Of a stretch of 64,000 nucleotides of DNA, positions 34,171-42,820 are shown one piece after another. Each line of letters begins with the position of its first letter. Position 1 is the stretch's first letter. The notes under the pieces are model-generated. The model ran no database searches. It had not been told where the DNA came from and saw only the letters and a list, made by a program, of their open reading frames with translations. Origin of the DNA: Actinomadura mexicana (GTDB lineage: Bacteria > Actinomycetota > Actinomycetes > Streptosporangiales > Streptosporangiaceae); NCBI RefSeq assembly GCF_900188105.1, contig NZ_FZNP01000003.1:124001-188000 (forward strand), in the 5' to 3' direction. The translations under genes and the position numbers were made by a program.

Positions 34171-35263
34171 CCATGCCCGCGTGGGCGAGAATCGTCGCGG
34201 CGTCGTCCACAGGCGGGTGGATCTTGTCCATGAGCCAGCGCTTGACCCACTTGCCCTCCGCGCCGTGCAGCGCGACGAGACGGTCCCAGCCGCGCGTGTA
34301 GACGGCGCCGGCCGCGCCGAGGTCGAGGTCGGTGACGTAGGGGGCCGGGGCGAAGGCGATCGGCGGGACGCCGAGGAGGTCGGCCGCGGCGTTGTGGCCG
34401 GCCGTCTTGCCCATCGGGATCGCGTGCTGGCAGCTCTGCATCGTCAGGTGCCCCTCGTCGGCGCGGGCGGCGGCGACGTCCCCGGCCGCGAAGACGGCGT
34501 CGTGGGCGCGCAGGTGCGCGTCGACCTCCAGGCGGCCCAGCCGGTCGCGCGCCCCGGGGATCTGGGACGTGAGCGGGCTCGCCTCCAGACCCGCCGTCCA
34601 CACCACGGCGTCGGCCGGGATCGCGGAGCCGTCGGCCAGCATCGCGCTGCCCGGCGTGACCTCCGCGACCGTCGTGCCGAGGCGGCACTCGACGCCCAGC
34701 CCCTCCAGCGCCACCTCGATCACCGGCAACGGTCCGGGACCGAGGTCGGGGGCGAGCCCCTCGGCCTTCTCCACCAGCACGACCCGCCCGCGCCCGGCCA
34801 GCTCGGCGGCGACCTCCAGACCGGCGAAGCCCGCGCCGACCACGACGGCCGTGCCGCCGTCGCGGCCGCGCAGGTGGCCGCGCAGCCGCCGGGCGCCCGC
34901 GAGGGTGTCCACGTCGAACATCCGCTCGGCGCCCGGGATCTCCGGCCGGACGAGACGGCTCCCCGCGGCAAGGACGAGCCGGTCGTACCCGACCTTCCGC
35001 CCGTCCGCGGTCACGGTCCGCTCGTCCACGTCGATGTCCTGGACGGCCGCGCGCATGTGCTCGACGCCGACCGGCCCGAGGATCCGCTTCAGCGCGACCG
35101 TCGCCCGCTCGGGCTCCGGTTCGTACAACCGGGGCCGCAGGACGAGATCATCCCCGGGCGCGATCAGCGTGATCCGCAGGTCCCGCGTTCCGCGGACCCG
35201 TGCGGCCGCCGCCGCGCTCCACACCCCGGCGAAACCCCCGCCGACGATCACCACGTGCGCCAT
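34148..35263 (-). CDS. NAD(P)/FAD-dependent oxidoreductase, NDH-2-like
   Basis: A 371-residue two-dinucleotide-binding flavoprotein. The FAD motif VVIVGGGFAGVWSAAAAARV opens the protein and the NAD(P)H motif AVVVGAGFAGLEVAAELAGRG lies mid-protein. The C-terminal FAD contact is AVFAAGDVAA, followed by QSCQHAIPMGKTAGHNAAADLLG. It resembles type II NADH dehydrogenases but lacks an obvious amphipathic membrane anchor, so it may be a soluble reductase. ATG 35263 has GAGGAGA with 5-nt spacing. It follows the ECF41 sigma gene by 65 bp, and that gap holds an ECF41-like promoter, making it a likely target of that sigma factor. Confidence 0.9.
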   Translation of the reverse strand: MAHVVIVGGGFAGVWSAAAAARVRGTRDLRITLIAPGDDLVLRPRLYEPEPERATVALKRILGPVGVEHMRAAVQDIDVDERTVTADGRKVGYDRLVLAAGSRLVRPEIPGAERMFDVDTLAGARRLRGHLRGRDGGTAVVVGAGFAGLEVAAELAGRGRVVLVEKAEGLAPDLGPGPLPVIEVALEGLGVECRLGTTVAEVTPGSAMLADGSAIPADAVVWTAGLEASPLTSQIPGARDRLGRLEVDAHLRAHDAVFAAGDVAAARADEGHLTMQSCQHAIPMGKTAGHNAAADLLGVPPIAFAPAPYVTDLDLGAAGAVYTRGWDRLVALHGAEGKWVKRWLMDKIHPPVDDAATILAHAGMVTTPIPF

Positions 35264-35295
35264 GTCCGTCTCCTCGTCTCGATAGGCGCCAGGGA

Positions 35296-35322
35296 GACAA
35301 GGCAGCGCCCGGACATGTGACC
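35296..35322 (-). promoter_or_regulatory. Candidate ECF41-type promoter for the oxidoreductase gene
   Basis: On the minus strand GGTCACA (35316-35322), a 16-nt spacer and TGTC (35296-35299) resemble the ECF41 consensus TGTCACA-N16-CGTC as I recall it: 6 of 7 and 3 of 4 positions with exact spacing. It lies between the ECF41-type sigma gene and its downstream oxidoreductase gene, the usual position for an ECF41 target promoter. Confidence 0.6.
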
Positions 35323-35328
35323 GGCGGG

Positions 35329-36177
35329 CTAGAGGTGGCCGAGCTTGTCCGGGTTCGCGACCCGGTGGAGGGCCGTCACGCGGCCGTCGGCGATCTCCAG
35401 CGTGTCGACCCACATGAGGCGGCCGTCGCGGTGGGTCGCCAGGGCGAGTTCGCCGCCCACCTCGACGAGGCCGATGCGGTCCGTCCGGGACTGGGCGGCG
35501 ACGCCTGCCAGGAGGCGGGCGATCCGGTCCGCGCCGGTGATCGGGCGGCGGGACGCGACGGCCTTGCCGCCTCCGTCCGCGACGTAGACGGCGCCGGGGT
35601 GCAGGAGGCGGACGAGGCGGTCGATGTCGCCGCCCTCGGCGGCCGCGCGGAACGCGGTGAGGACCCGTTCCCGTTCCGCGCGGCTCACCTTCGGCCTTGC
35701 CTCGCGCGCGTCCGCCACCCGCCCCCGGGCCCGGGACGCCAGCTTGCGCGCCGCCGCCGCCGAGTTCCCGAGTACCCCCGCGACCTGGGCGAACGGGACG
35801 TCGAACACGTCGTGCAGGACGAACGCCACCCGCTCGGGCGGCGACAGCTCCTCCATCACGAGCAGCATCGCGGTGCTGACCGAGTCGTCCACGATCACCC
35901 GGTCCGCGACGTCCGGGCCGGTCGGGAGGGGTTCGGGCAGCCACGGCCCGGTGTACGCCTCGCGGCGCACCCGCGCCGACTTCAGCACGTTGTAGGCGAG
36001 CCGGGCCGCGATCGTCACGAGCCACGCGCGCGGGTCGTGGACGCCCGACCGGTCGGCCTTCGAGGCGCGGAGCCAGACGTCCTGGACGACGTCCTCCGCC
36101 TCGGCCACACTGCCGAGCAGCCGGTACGCGGCGCCGAACACCGCCGGGCGGTGGGTCTCCCAGTCCAGGTCGTCCAC
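35329..36177 (-). CDS. ECF sigma factor, ECF41/SigJ type, with SnoaL-like C-terminal domain
   Basis: A 282-residue sigma factor. Region 2 is at about 1-75 (FGAAYRLLGSVAEAEDVVQDVWLRAS), region 4 at about 105-160 (MEELSPPERVAFVLHDVFDVPFAQVAGVLGNSAAAARKLASRAR), then a SnoaL/NTF2-like domain of about 110 residues (FRAAAEGGDIDRLVRLLHPGAVYVADGGG...) that regulates activity in group ECF41. The conserved DGGGK segment is present; the C-terminal NPDKL motif (VANPDKLGHL) is also present. GTG 36177 gives the usual family length; an upstream start at 36240 would overlap the preceding gene. The downstream oxidoreductase is its probable target. Confidence 0.9.
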   Translation of the reverse strand: MDDLDWETHRPAVFGAAYRLLGSVAEAEDVVQDVWLRASKADRSGVHDPRAWLVTIAARLAYNVLKSARVRREAYTGPWLPEPLPTGPDVADRVIVDDSVSTAMLLVMEELSPPERVAFVLHDVFDVPFAQVAGVLGNSAAAARKLASRARGRVADAREARPKVSRAERERVLTAFRAAAEGGDIDRLVRLLHPGAVYVADGGGKAVASRRPITGADRIARLLAGVAAQSRTDRIGLVEVGGELALATHRDGRLMWVDTLEIADGRVTALHRVANPDKLGHL

Positions 36178-36187
36178 GGCGGGGAGC

Positions 36188-36841
36188 CTACCCGTCGGCG
36201 AACGAGCAGTCGGCGGGGTTGTCCGGCGGCTGGAAGTCACCGGTCGGGACGTCCAGCGGCGCGTCCTTCACCGTGTAGCCCTCCAGCCATTTCCCGAAAG
36301 GACCGGAACTGTTGGCACTGAAGGGCGCCGGCCCTTCACCCATCTGGTGGCACTGCGGGAAGACGACGCCCCAGGAGAAGCCCATCCGGTCGAACTTGTG
36401 GCCGCGCGGCGACTGGTAGAACGTCAGGTTCGCGCGCTTCTGGTTCGGCGGAATGCCGTGCTCGTCGTCCTGCCGGATTCCCGACACGACCGCGACCGGC
36501 CCGGACGCCATCACGTAGTCGACCTTGATCCAGCCCCAGTGGTGCTTCGAGGGCCCGCCGGGCTCGTCCGGCGAGTAATGGTCGAACTTCACCGTCCCGC
36601 GCGCCGCGCCCATGACCATCTTGCCGTCGACGAACTTCCACGGCCCGCCGTGCGCGTCCACGACGAACCGCCGGTACGGGTACTCGGAGTCGCCCGGGAA
36701 CTTCACCCACGCATCCCCGGTCACGTGGGACTCCTTCGGGAGCGGCCCCTGGTCCTGCGCCATCGCGCTGCCGGTGCCGACCGCCCCGGCCGCGCAGAGC
36801 ACGGCCATTCCGGCGACCACGGCACGCCTTTTCCGCGACAT
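36188..36841 (-). CDS. Secreted protein of unknown function
   Basis: A 217-residue exported protein. The first 28 residues are a signal peptide (MSRKRRAVVAGMAVLCAAGAVGTGSAMA, Arg/Lys start, hydrophobic core, AMA cleavage site). The mature part is rich in Gly, Pro, Trp and Lys, with about two cysteines, and I recognise no family. ATG 36841 has AAGGGGA with 6-nt spacing. It ends 10 bp before the ECF41 sigma gene, so the two are probably co-transcribed, tying the protein to that cell-surface or stress regulon. Confidence 0.8.
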   Translation of the reverse strand: MSRKRRAVVAGMAVLCAAGAVGTGSAMAQDQGPLPKESHVTGDAWVKFPGDSEYPYRRFVVDAHGGPWKFVDGKMVMGAARGTVKFDHYSPDEPGGPSKHHWGWIKVDYVMASGPVAVVSGIRQDDEHGIPPNQKRANLTFYQSPRGHKFDRMGFSWGVVFPQCHQMGEGPAPFSANSSGPFGKWLEGYTVKDAPLDVPTGDFQPPDNPADCSFADG

Positions 36842-36915
36842 GTGGATTCCCCTTTTCCGTGGGCGTCCCTCGCCCGCCTCCACACGTTCTCAGCGCCGCA
36901 GGGGCCGTCCCTCCC

Positions 36916-36945
36916 CCGCACGGGCGATGCCGATCGCCCGTGCGG
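36916..36945 (-). terminator. Strong hairpin after the YchJ-like gene
   Basis: A perfect 13-bp stem (36916-36928 with 36933-36945) with a GCCG loop lies 8 bp past the stop codon of the minus-strand YchJ-like gene. It probably insulates that gene from the secreted-protein gene downstream. Confidence 0.7.
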
Positions 36946-36952
36946 CGGAGAA

Positions 36953-37333
36953 TCAACTCACTCTGCCGCGGACATAGACCCACACACCGTCCTGCCGCAC
37001 GAACCGGCTGACCTCGTGCATTTCCCCGGGCACGGTTCCCGTCAGGTGATGGGCGCGGAACTCCACGAGGCCCCTGTCGTCGTCCGGCCCGCCGCCCTCG
37101 GTGCGGACGATCTCCAGCCGCGTCCAGCGCGTCCCGTCCTCGAACCCGATCCGCTCCGGCCGGGTCGCCGGATGCCAGGTCGCGAGCAGGTACGCCTCGT
37201 CCTCCATCGCGAACGCGCTGAACCGCGACCGCATCAGCCTGACGGCCGTCTCGGCCGCTTCCTCACCCCGGTGCAACGGCCCGCAGCACTCCCGGTAACG
37301 GGAGCCGACCCCGCACGGACATCTTTTCGCCAC
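36953..37333 (-). CDS. YchJ-family/UPF0225 protein with SEC-C-like zinc motif
   Basis: A 126-residue protein of the YchJ (UPF0225) family. The N-terminal metal-binding CPCGVGSRYRECCGPLH resembles a SEC-C motif; the rest is an NTF2-like fold with LMRSRFSAFAMEDEAYLLATWHPATRP. Function is unknown. GTG 37333 gives the family-typical start right before the cysteine motif, although GGAGG abuts it with no spacer. A GTG at 37393 is possible but would overlap the divergent methyltransferase gene. Confidence 0.88.
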   Translation of the reverse strand: MAKRCPCGVGSRYRECCGPLHRGEEAAETAVRLMRSRFSAFAMEDEAYLLATWHPATRPERIGFEDGTRWTRLEIVRTEGGGPDDDRGLVEFRAHHLTGTVPGEMHEVSRFVRQDGVWVYVRGRVS

Positions 37334-37374
37334 CCTCCGATTCTGCCTTGCGGGGCGGTACCCGTGCGGAGACG

Positions 37375-38184
37375 ATGAGCGCCATGTCCGCACAGCAACC
37401 GCCCGAGATCGACGCCTCCCGCCCGCATCCGGCCCGCATGTGGAACTACTGGATCGGCGGCAAGGACTACTACGAGATCGACCGGCAGGTCGGCGAGCAG
37501 GTCGCCGCGGCGTTCCCGAGCGTCGGCGACGTCGCCCGCCACTCCCGCGCGACGCTGGGCCGCATGGTCCGCCACCTCGCCGGGCAGGAGGGCGTCCGGC
37601 AGTTCCTCGACATCGGGACGGGCCTTCCCACGCACGACAACACCCACGAGGTCGCCCAGCGCGTCGCGCCCGAGTCGCGCGTCGTGTACGTGGACAACGA
37701 CCCGCTTGTCCTCGTCCACGCGCGGGCGCTGCTGACCGGACGCGCCGAAGGCAGGACGGACTACGTCGAGTGCGACGTCCGCGACCCCGGCCGGATCCTG
37801 GCCGAGGCCGCCCGCACCCTCGACCTCGACCGGCCGGTCGGCCTCATCATGTTCGGGATCATGGGCAACGTCGTCGACGACGGCGAGGCGTACGCCATCG
37901 TCCGGCGGCTGCTGGACGCGCTCGCCCCGGGGAGCTTCATGGCGTTCAACGACGGCACCGGCGTCGTCGACCAGAAGGGTCGCGAGGAGGCCATCCGGAT
38001 CGCCGTCGAGCAGGGCTCGACGCCCTATGTCGTCCGCGCGCCCGAGCAGATCGCCGACTTCTTCGCCGGCCTCGAACTGCTGGAGCCGGGCGTCGTCTCC
38101 ACGTCCCACTGGCGCCCCGAGGCCACGCCGTTCGGCATGCCGGAGACCGTGGACGCCGCCTGCGGCCTGGCCCGCAAGCCCTGA
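37375..38184 (+). CDS. SAV2177-type S-adenosyl methyltransferase (DUF574)
   Basis: A 269-residue SAM-dependent methyltransferase family protein common in actinomycetes. Landmarks: RPHPARMWNYWIGGKDYYEIDRQ near the N-terminus, QFLDIGTGLPTHDNTHEVAQ as the SAM-binding loop, VVYVDNDPLVLVHARALL as the acidic second motif and a C-terminal HWRPE. The substrate is unknown. The family is greatly expanded in Streptomyces and relatives. ATG 37375 has a weak GGAGA; ATG 37384 is also possible. Divergent from the YchJ gene. Confidence 0.92.
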   Translation: MSAMSAQQPPEIDASRPHPARMWNYWIGGKDYYEIDRQVGEQVAAAFPSVGDVARHSRATLGRMVRHLAGQEGVRQFLDIGTGLPTHDNTHEVAQRVAPESRVVYVDNDPLVLVHARALLTGRAEGRTDYVECDVRDPGRILAEAARTLDLDRPVGLIMFGIMGNVVDDGEAYAIVRRLLDALAPGSFMAFNDGTGVVDQKGREEAIRIAVEQGSTPYVVRAPEQIADFFAGLELLEPGVVSTSHWRPEATPFGMPETVDAACGLARKP

Positions 38185-38353
38185 CCCGGCAGTCGTCGCG
38201 GACGTGTCGCAGGACGGGCCGGATCGGCTGATCCCACCCCGTTCGCCATCCGCTCCGTCCCGGGTCCGCCCAACAAGATCGTTTTGTCGGGCTCGATCGA
38301 CTTCTCCGGCGGGCACGTTATCGATCATGTCTCGGTCGCCGCCGAGGCGGGTC

Positions 38354-38848
38354 ATGGGCGAGCCCAACGGCGCGTCCACCTGGTTCCCGGCCAACGACCA
38401 CCCGCGCGACAAGGCGCTGGTCACACTGGAGACGACCGTTCCCCACGGCCTCAAGGCGATCGGCAACGGACGCCTCGTCCGGCAGTGGAGCGCCCACGGC
38501 AAGGACACCTTCCTGTGGCGGGAGGACCGGCCGATGGCGACGTACCTGGTGACCAAATCGATCGGACGGTTCAGCGTCTCCGCGACGACCACCCCCAAGG
38601 GCGTCCCGCAGCTCGACGCGGTCGACCCGGACGTCTACTTCCGCGGCGCGATGACCCTGCAGGCCCTCCGCCACAAGATCGGTGACGGGCCGTTCCTGCG
38701 CCTCGTCCGCACCTGGGTTTCGGACAAGCGGTACGCCAACGGCAGTACCGGGGAGTTCGAGGCCCTGGCGGAAAGGATTCACGGCCAGAACCTGGACGCC
38801 TTCTTCACGGCATGGCTCCACAGCCCCAGCAAGCCCACCACCTGGTGA
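38354..38848 (+). pseudogene. M1-family metallopeptidase remnant, catalytic core deleted
   Basis: The frame joins a piece of the N-terminal M1 domain (GEPNGASTWFPANDHPRDKA, then FLWREDRPMATYLVTKSIGR) directly to a C-terminal helical piece (YFRGAMTLQALRHKIGD, then FFTAWLHSPSKPTTW). Intact M1 aminopeptidases have more than 200 residues between these parts, including the GAMEN exopeptidase motif and the zinc site HExxH-E; none is present here. The N-terminal signal peptide and first 100 or so residues are also missing. The frame stays open across the junction, so an in-frame deletion is likely. It cannot be catalytically active. Confidence 0.82.
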
Positions 38849-38953
38849 CCCCGGCCCGGGCCGGCCGACCCGCCTGCCGGCCCCGGGCCTCGAACGGCGC
38901 CGAAGCGTGACCGCCGATAGTCAGAGCCCGGCCATGCAGGCGACGATTTCGTT

Positions 38954-39472
38954 TCAGTCCAGCAGCAGCCCCATGTAGTACTGGTCGATCCGATGCCCCT
39001 GGACCTCCAGGGCGGCCCGCCGGAGCCCCTCCACCTGGAAACCGCATTTCAGGTAAAGCGCCAAAGCGCGGCGATTGTGCTCCATAACGGTAAGTTCCAG
39101 GCGCCGCATCCCGCGCGCCCGTGCCTCCCGCACCCCCGCCCGCATCAGCGCCTCGCCCAGCCCCCGCCCCCCGTACCCGGCGCGCACACCGGCCACCACA
39201 TGGCCGGTGCGACGGGCGCGGGCATAGGGAAGCACCGACACCTCGACGTAGCCGACCGCCGCGGGTCCGTCCAGCGCCACGACCAGGTAGGACAGATCAC
39301 GCCCCTCGGCGCAGGCGGCTAGGCGCACTTTCAACGGCTCAAGGTCCGACTCCCGCTCCCCGGGTTCCAGAAGCATGAACTCCGTCTCGCCGTCCAGAAC
39401 GTACTGCAATTCCACCAGAGCAGACGCGTCACCCGGACGTGCCAGCCTTATCAGCGGTTCAGTAGCCGTCAC
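38954..39472 (-). CDS. GNAT family N-acetyltransferase
   Basis: A 172-residue GNAT enzyme that would transfer acetyl from acetyl-CoA to an amine or protein N-terminus. The acetyl-CoA binding motif A is GHVVAGVRAGYGGRGLGEALM, with the R/Q-x-x-G-x-G/A pattern; motif B is ALALYLKCGFQVEG. GTG 39472 is preferred, with GGGGGT upstream. The in-frame ATG at 39505 would add eleven residues encoded by unusually AT-rich codons. Substrate unknown. Confidence 0.87.
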   Translation of the reverse strand: MTATEPLIRLARPGDASALVELQYVLDGETEFMLLEPGERESDLEPLKVRLAACAEGRDLSYLVVALDGPAAVGYVEVSVLPYARARRTGHVVAGVRAGYGGRGLGEALMRAGVREARARGMRRLELTVMEHNRRALALYLKCGFQVEGLRRAALEVQGHRIDQYYMGLLLD

Positions 39473-39778
39473 ACCCCCAGTGTGCCAGATGCAAATAGTC
39501 GCCATTTCAAACTAAACACCACGACCACTCCCCAAACCCGCAAGAAACGAACCCTGGACCGGTAATGACATCACCCCCGGCGGCCGTCGCCGCACCGGAG
39601 ACCGTGAGCGAGCGGCGCCGGCCGGGTGGTGGTCCGCTGCTGTTCCGAGAGGGGATCCGCGAGGCCGGCGAAATGGAGCCGACCACGGACGCGTCCGCCG
39701 AACCGGACGGCGCTCGCCGTCCCGGAACATCTCCGGGCCTATCCTGGCGGGGCCGGGGGACGGGGAACGGGGGACCGG

Positions 39779-40384
39779 ATGATCCGGGTGCTGTTGGCGG
39801 AGGACATGCGCATCCTGCGGGAGGCGCTCGCCGGGCTGCTGGCGCTGGAGGACGACATCGAGGTCGTCGCCGCGCTGGCCGGCGGGGCGGAGATCGTGCC
39901 GACGGCGCTGCGCGTCCGGCCGGACGTGGCAGTGATCGACATCGAGCTGCCGGGACTGGACGGGCTCAGCGCGGCGGCGGAGCTGCACGAGCGGATGCCC
40001 GGGTGCCGCACGCTGATCCTGACCGGCGTCGGGCGTCCGGGGAACCTGCGGCGGGCGCGCGACGCGCACGTCTCCGGTTTCATGGTCAAGGACTCTCCGG
40101 CCGCCGATCTGGCCGGGGCGATCCGCACGGTCGCCGCGGGCGGGCTCGTGGTCGATCCCCAGCTGGCCTTCGCGGCGCTGGAGGCGTCCGGCAGTCCGCT
40201 GACCGACCGGGAGACCGAGGTGCTGCGGCTCACCGCCGCCGGAGGCGAGCCACCGGAGATCGCGGCGCAGATCGGCCTGTCCTACGGGACGGTGCGCAAC
40301 TACCTGGCGTCGGCCGTCGCCAAGCTGAGCGCGCGCAACCGGGTGGACGCCATCCGGATCGCCACCGAGGCCGGCTGGATCTGA
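39779..40384 (+). CDS. NarL/LuxR-family response regulator
   Basis: A 201-residue response regulator. The receiver domain (about 1-120) has acidic residues in LLAEDMRILREAL, the phospho-acceptor aspartate in VAVIDIELPGLDGLSAA, and the lysine in FMVKDSPAADLAGAIR. The C-terminal LuxR helix-turn-helix has LTDRETEVLRLTAAGGEPPEIAAQIGLSYGTVRNYLASA. It begins at ATG 39779 with GGGGA just upstream. The cognate kinase is encoded convergently only 4 bp downstream, an uncommon arrangement, because such pairs are usually tandem. Confidence 0.93.
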   Translation: MIRVLLAEDMRILREALAGLLALEDDIEVVAALAGGAEIVPTALRVRPDVAVIDIELPGLDGLSAAAELHERMPGCRTLILTGVGRPGNLRRARDAHVSGFMVKDSPAADLAGAIRTVAAGGLVVDPQLAFAALEASGSPLTDRETEVLRLTAAGGEPPEIAAQIGLSYGTVRNYLASAVAKLSARNRVDAIRIATEAGWI

Positions 40385-40388
40385 ACCG

Positions 40389-42626
40389 TCAGGACGCCAG
40401 GGCCAGGGCGGCGGGGAGCTCGGAGATCAGGGTGAAGCTGTCGTCCTCGCGCCGGACGGTCAGGCGGCCGCCGGCCTCGGCGGTCCGGGCCTCCAGGTTG
40501 GCCAGGCCGGTGCCGCGCCGGCCGGAGGAGCCGGGGAGCACGCCGTCGTTGGTCACCCGTAGCCGGACGGTGGCGGCGGTGACGCACACCTCGATCTCGC
40601 AGGTGGACGCCCGGGAGTGGCGGACGACGTTGGTGACCGCCTCGCGCAGCAGGATCGCCAGGAGCGGCCCCGGCGCGGTGGCCGGCATGTCGTCGAGGGA
40701 CAGCCGGGTCTCGGCCCCCGCGGCGGCCAGCATCGAGCGCGCCGCCTCCACCTCGTCGCGAAGGGACAGCCCCGTGGCGTCCCGCGTGATCGAACGGACG
40801 GTGGACAGGGCCCGCTCCGCCTCCTCCGCCAGCTCGGCGAGTTGGCGGAGGGCCGCTCGCGGGTCGGCGGCGGCCAGCCGGCCGGCGAGCTCGCCCTTGA
40901 GGGCGATCGCCGACAGCTGGAAGCCGAGCAGGTCGTGCACGTCGCGGGCGATCCGCAGGCGTTCCCGGACCACCGCCGTCCGGGCGAGCTCGCGGCGGGC
41001 GTCGTCGAGCCGCCGGGCGACGAGCGGGAGGCGGCACAGGGCGTGGACGGCCACCATGCAGAACGCGCTGGAGGCGAGGGCGAAGTACAGCGAGGGCGGG
41101 TGGCCGATCCCGTACAGCAGGGGCAGGGGCGCGCAGACCAGCGGCGCGGCGATCGCCCACGACAGGGGCGGCCGCAGATGGAACAGGACCACCCCGGCGA
41201 TCATGCCCGTGTACTGGGGCGGGAACGACTCGCCGAGGACCGCCAGCGCCGCGCCGACGAGGAGGACCTGAAGGAGCAGCGTCCATCGCCAGGCGCCGGG
41301 CTGGGCGCCTCCGGGGCGCGGGACGACATGGTGGAGTTGCAGGAGGGCCACCGACGGCAGCAGCACGGCGGCCGCCGCGAACTGGGCCGGGGTCGCCCGA
41401 GCGATGTTCCCGAGCATGTTGAGCAGCGTCGTCGCGATGAAGTCGATCTCGTACGCCAGCAGGACGCCCCAGGCCAGCCAGGGCGCGGCGGCGACGGGCC
41501 CCACGGGCAGCCGCGGCGGCGTGCGGTGCCGGTCGTCCGGAAGCCGCACCTCCGCGTACACCTCGTCCCCGGACGTACCGGTCTCCAGCTTCCCGCCGAG
41601 CTCGGCGACCGCGTCCGCCAGGCCGCCGAACGCCGTCTGGGGGAGGCCCGCGAAGGCCACCCGCAACCGGCCCGGATCGCCCAGCCCGATCCGGCAGCTC
41701 CGGGGCGTGCCCTCCCGGAGTGCGGTGATCACCGTGCGGCGCAGGATCGCGGCCAGGGCGGCGTCCCCCCGCCGGGCCGGGTCACCGTGCGGCCCGGCCG
41801 GCGGGGCGTCGGCGGTGACCGGGACGCCGGCGGCCGCCAGGACCGACCGCGCGCCGGCGACCTCGGCCGCCAGCGACCGGTCCGCGTGGTCGTCGGCGAC
41901 CGACCGGACCCCGGTCAGGGCCCGGCGGGCGAGCCGCGCGATCCGTTCGGCCGCCGCTGCCGCGTCGGGTTCGGCGGCCCGGCGGGCCGTGCGGAGGACG
42001 ACGGTGAGCCGCTCGCCGAGCGCGGTGCGCAGGCCGCGCGCGATCCTGAGCCGTTCCCTGGCCGATTCCAGCGACGCGAGCTGCGAGCGGGTGTCGTGCA
42101 GTTCCCCGACCAGGTACGCCAGCCTGCCCACCGCGAACAGGAGCACGCCGGTCACGGCGGTCGCCACTGTGGCCCAGAGGGCGAAGTAGAGGGGGTGGGG
42201 GACGCCGGGCGACGGCAGCCACACCGTCCTGACGAGGAACTCCGCCGCCGGTACGAGCGCCGCCGCCGCCCAGCGCGCCCGGCCGGTGAAGACGAGCATC
42301 AGCGTGGCCATCAGGAGCGCCGAAACCGCGGGAAAGGCCCCACCGACGACCGCGTAGGGCCCGTAGGCGAGGACCGCCTGGCCCCCGACGAGCGGAACCG
42401 CCCAGGGTCGCGGCGGACGGCGGAGCACGGCCGCGATCGTCGACGGGTACAGCACGACGATGGCGCAGACGCCCAGCGCGACCGCCGCGGCGCCGGGACG
42501 GGGATAGCCGCCCTGCCCTCCGGACAGCAATGCGGCGATCTTGTAGGGGGCGATCAGCCCCACGCACAGCGCGAACTGCGCCCTGGCCAGCCGCGGCGCA
42601 CGATCGCCGTTCGGGGTCGCTGCCAT
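40389..42626 (-). CDS. Tandem histidine kinase: degenerate kinase fused to an active NarL-type kinase
   Basis: A 745-residue membrane protein with two copies of a HisKA_3-type kinase. The first half has about six helices (residues 15-175), then RERLRIARGLRTALGERL, where the phospho-accepting His has become Arg200; its ATPase N-box and glycine boxes are also lost. The second half has another membrane block (about 390-530), then RERLRIARDVHDLLGFQL with His564, N-box Asn666 and a GTGLANL glycine box. Only the second half should autophosphorylate. The first may sense or regulate. ATG 42626 has a GGGGGG tract just upstream. Partner: the convergent response regulator. Confidence 0.88.
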   Translation of the reverse strand: MAATPNGDRAPRLARAQFALCVGLIAPYKIAALLSGGQGGYPRPGAAAVALGVCAIVVLYPSTIAAVLRRPPRPWAVPLVGGQAVLAYGPYAVVGGAFPAVSALLMATLMLVFTGRARWAAAALVPAAEFLVRTVWLPSPGVPHPLYFALWATVATAVTGVLLFAVGRLAYLVGELHDTRSQLASLESARERLRIARGLRTALGERLTVVLRTARRAAEPDAAAAAERIARLARRALTGVRSVADDHADRSLAAEVAGARSVLAAAGVPVTADAPPAGPHGDPARRGDAALAAILRRTVITALREGTPRSCRIGLGDPGRLRVAFAGLPQTAFGGLADAVAELGGKLETGTSGDEVYAEVRLPDDRHRTPPRLPVGPVAAAPWLAWGVLLAYEIDFIATTLLNMLGNIARATPAQFAAAAVLLPSVALLQLHHVVPRPGGAQPGAWRWTLLLQVLLVGAALAVLGESFPPQYTGMIAGVVLFHLRPPLSWAIAAPLVCAPLPLLYGIGHPPSLYFALASSAFCMVAVHALCRLPLVARRLDDARRELARTAVVRERLRIARDVHDLLGFQLSAIALKGELAGRLAAADPRAALRQLAELAEEAERALSTVRSITRDATGLSLRDEVEAARSMLAAAGAETRLSLDDMPATAPGPLLAILLREAVTNVVRHSRASTCEIEVCVTAATVRLRVTNDGVLPGSSGRRGTGLANLEARTAEAGGRLTVRREDDSFTLISELPAALALAS

Positions 42627-42820
42627 ACCCCCCGCCAACCGTCCAAATCGTCCCAAATATACAGATCCGGCGACGGCGGTATGCAGACTGCACGCCCCGG
42701 TCGAGCGGACGGCACGGAGCGCACCTGCGGACCGCGCCCGAACCGGTGCGCGGGACACTACCGCGCAGGTCGCCCGGTTGCGAGACTCAGCAGGTCAGCA
42801 GATCTTCGCAAGGGAGACCC

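Noticed and set aside
36178..36240. N-terminal extension of the ECF41 sigma gene from a start at 36240
   Set aside because: It would overlap the preceding secreted-protein gene and adds a Ser/Thr/Pro-rich stretch absent from the family.
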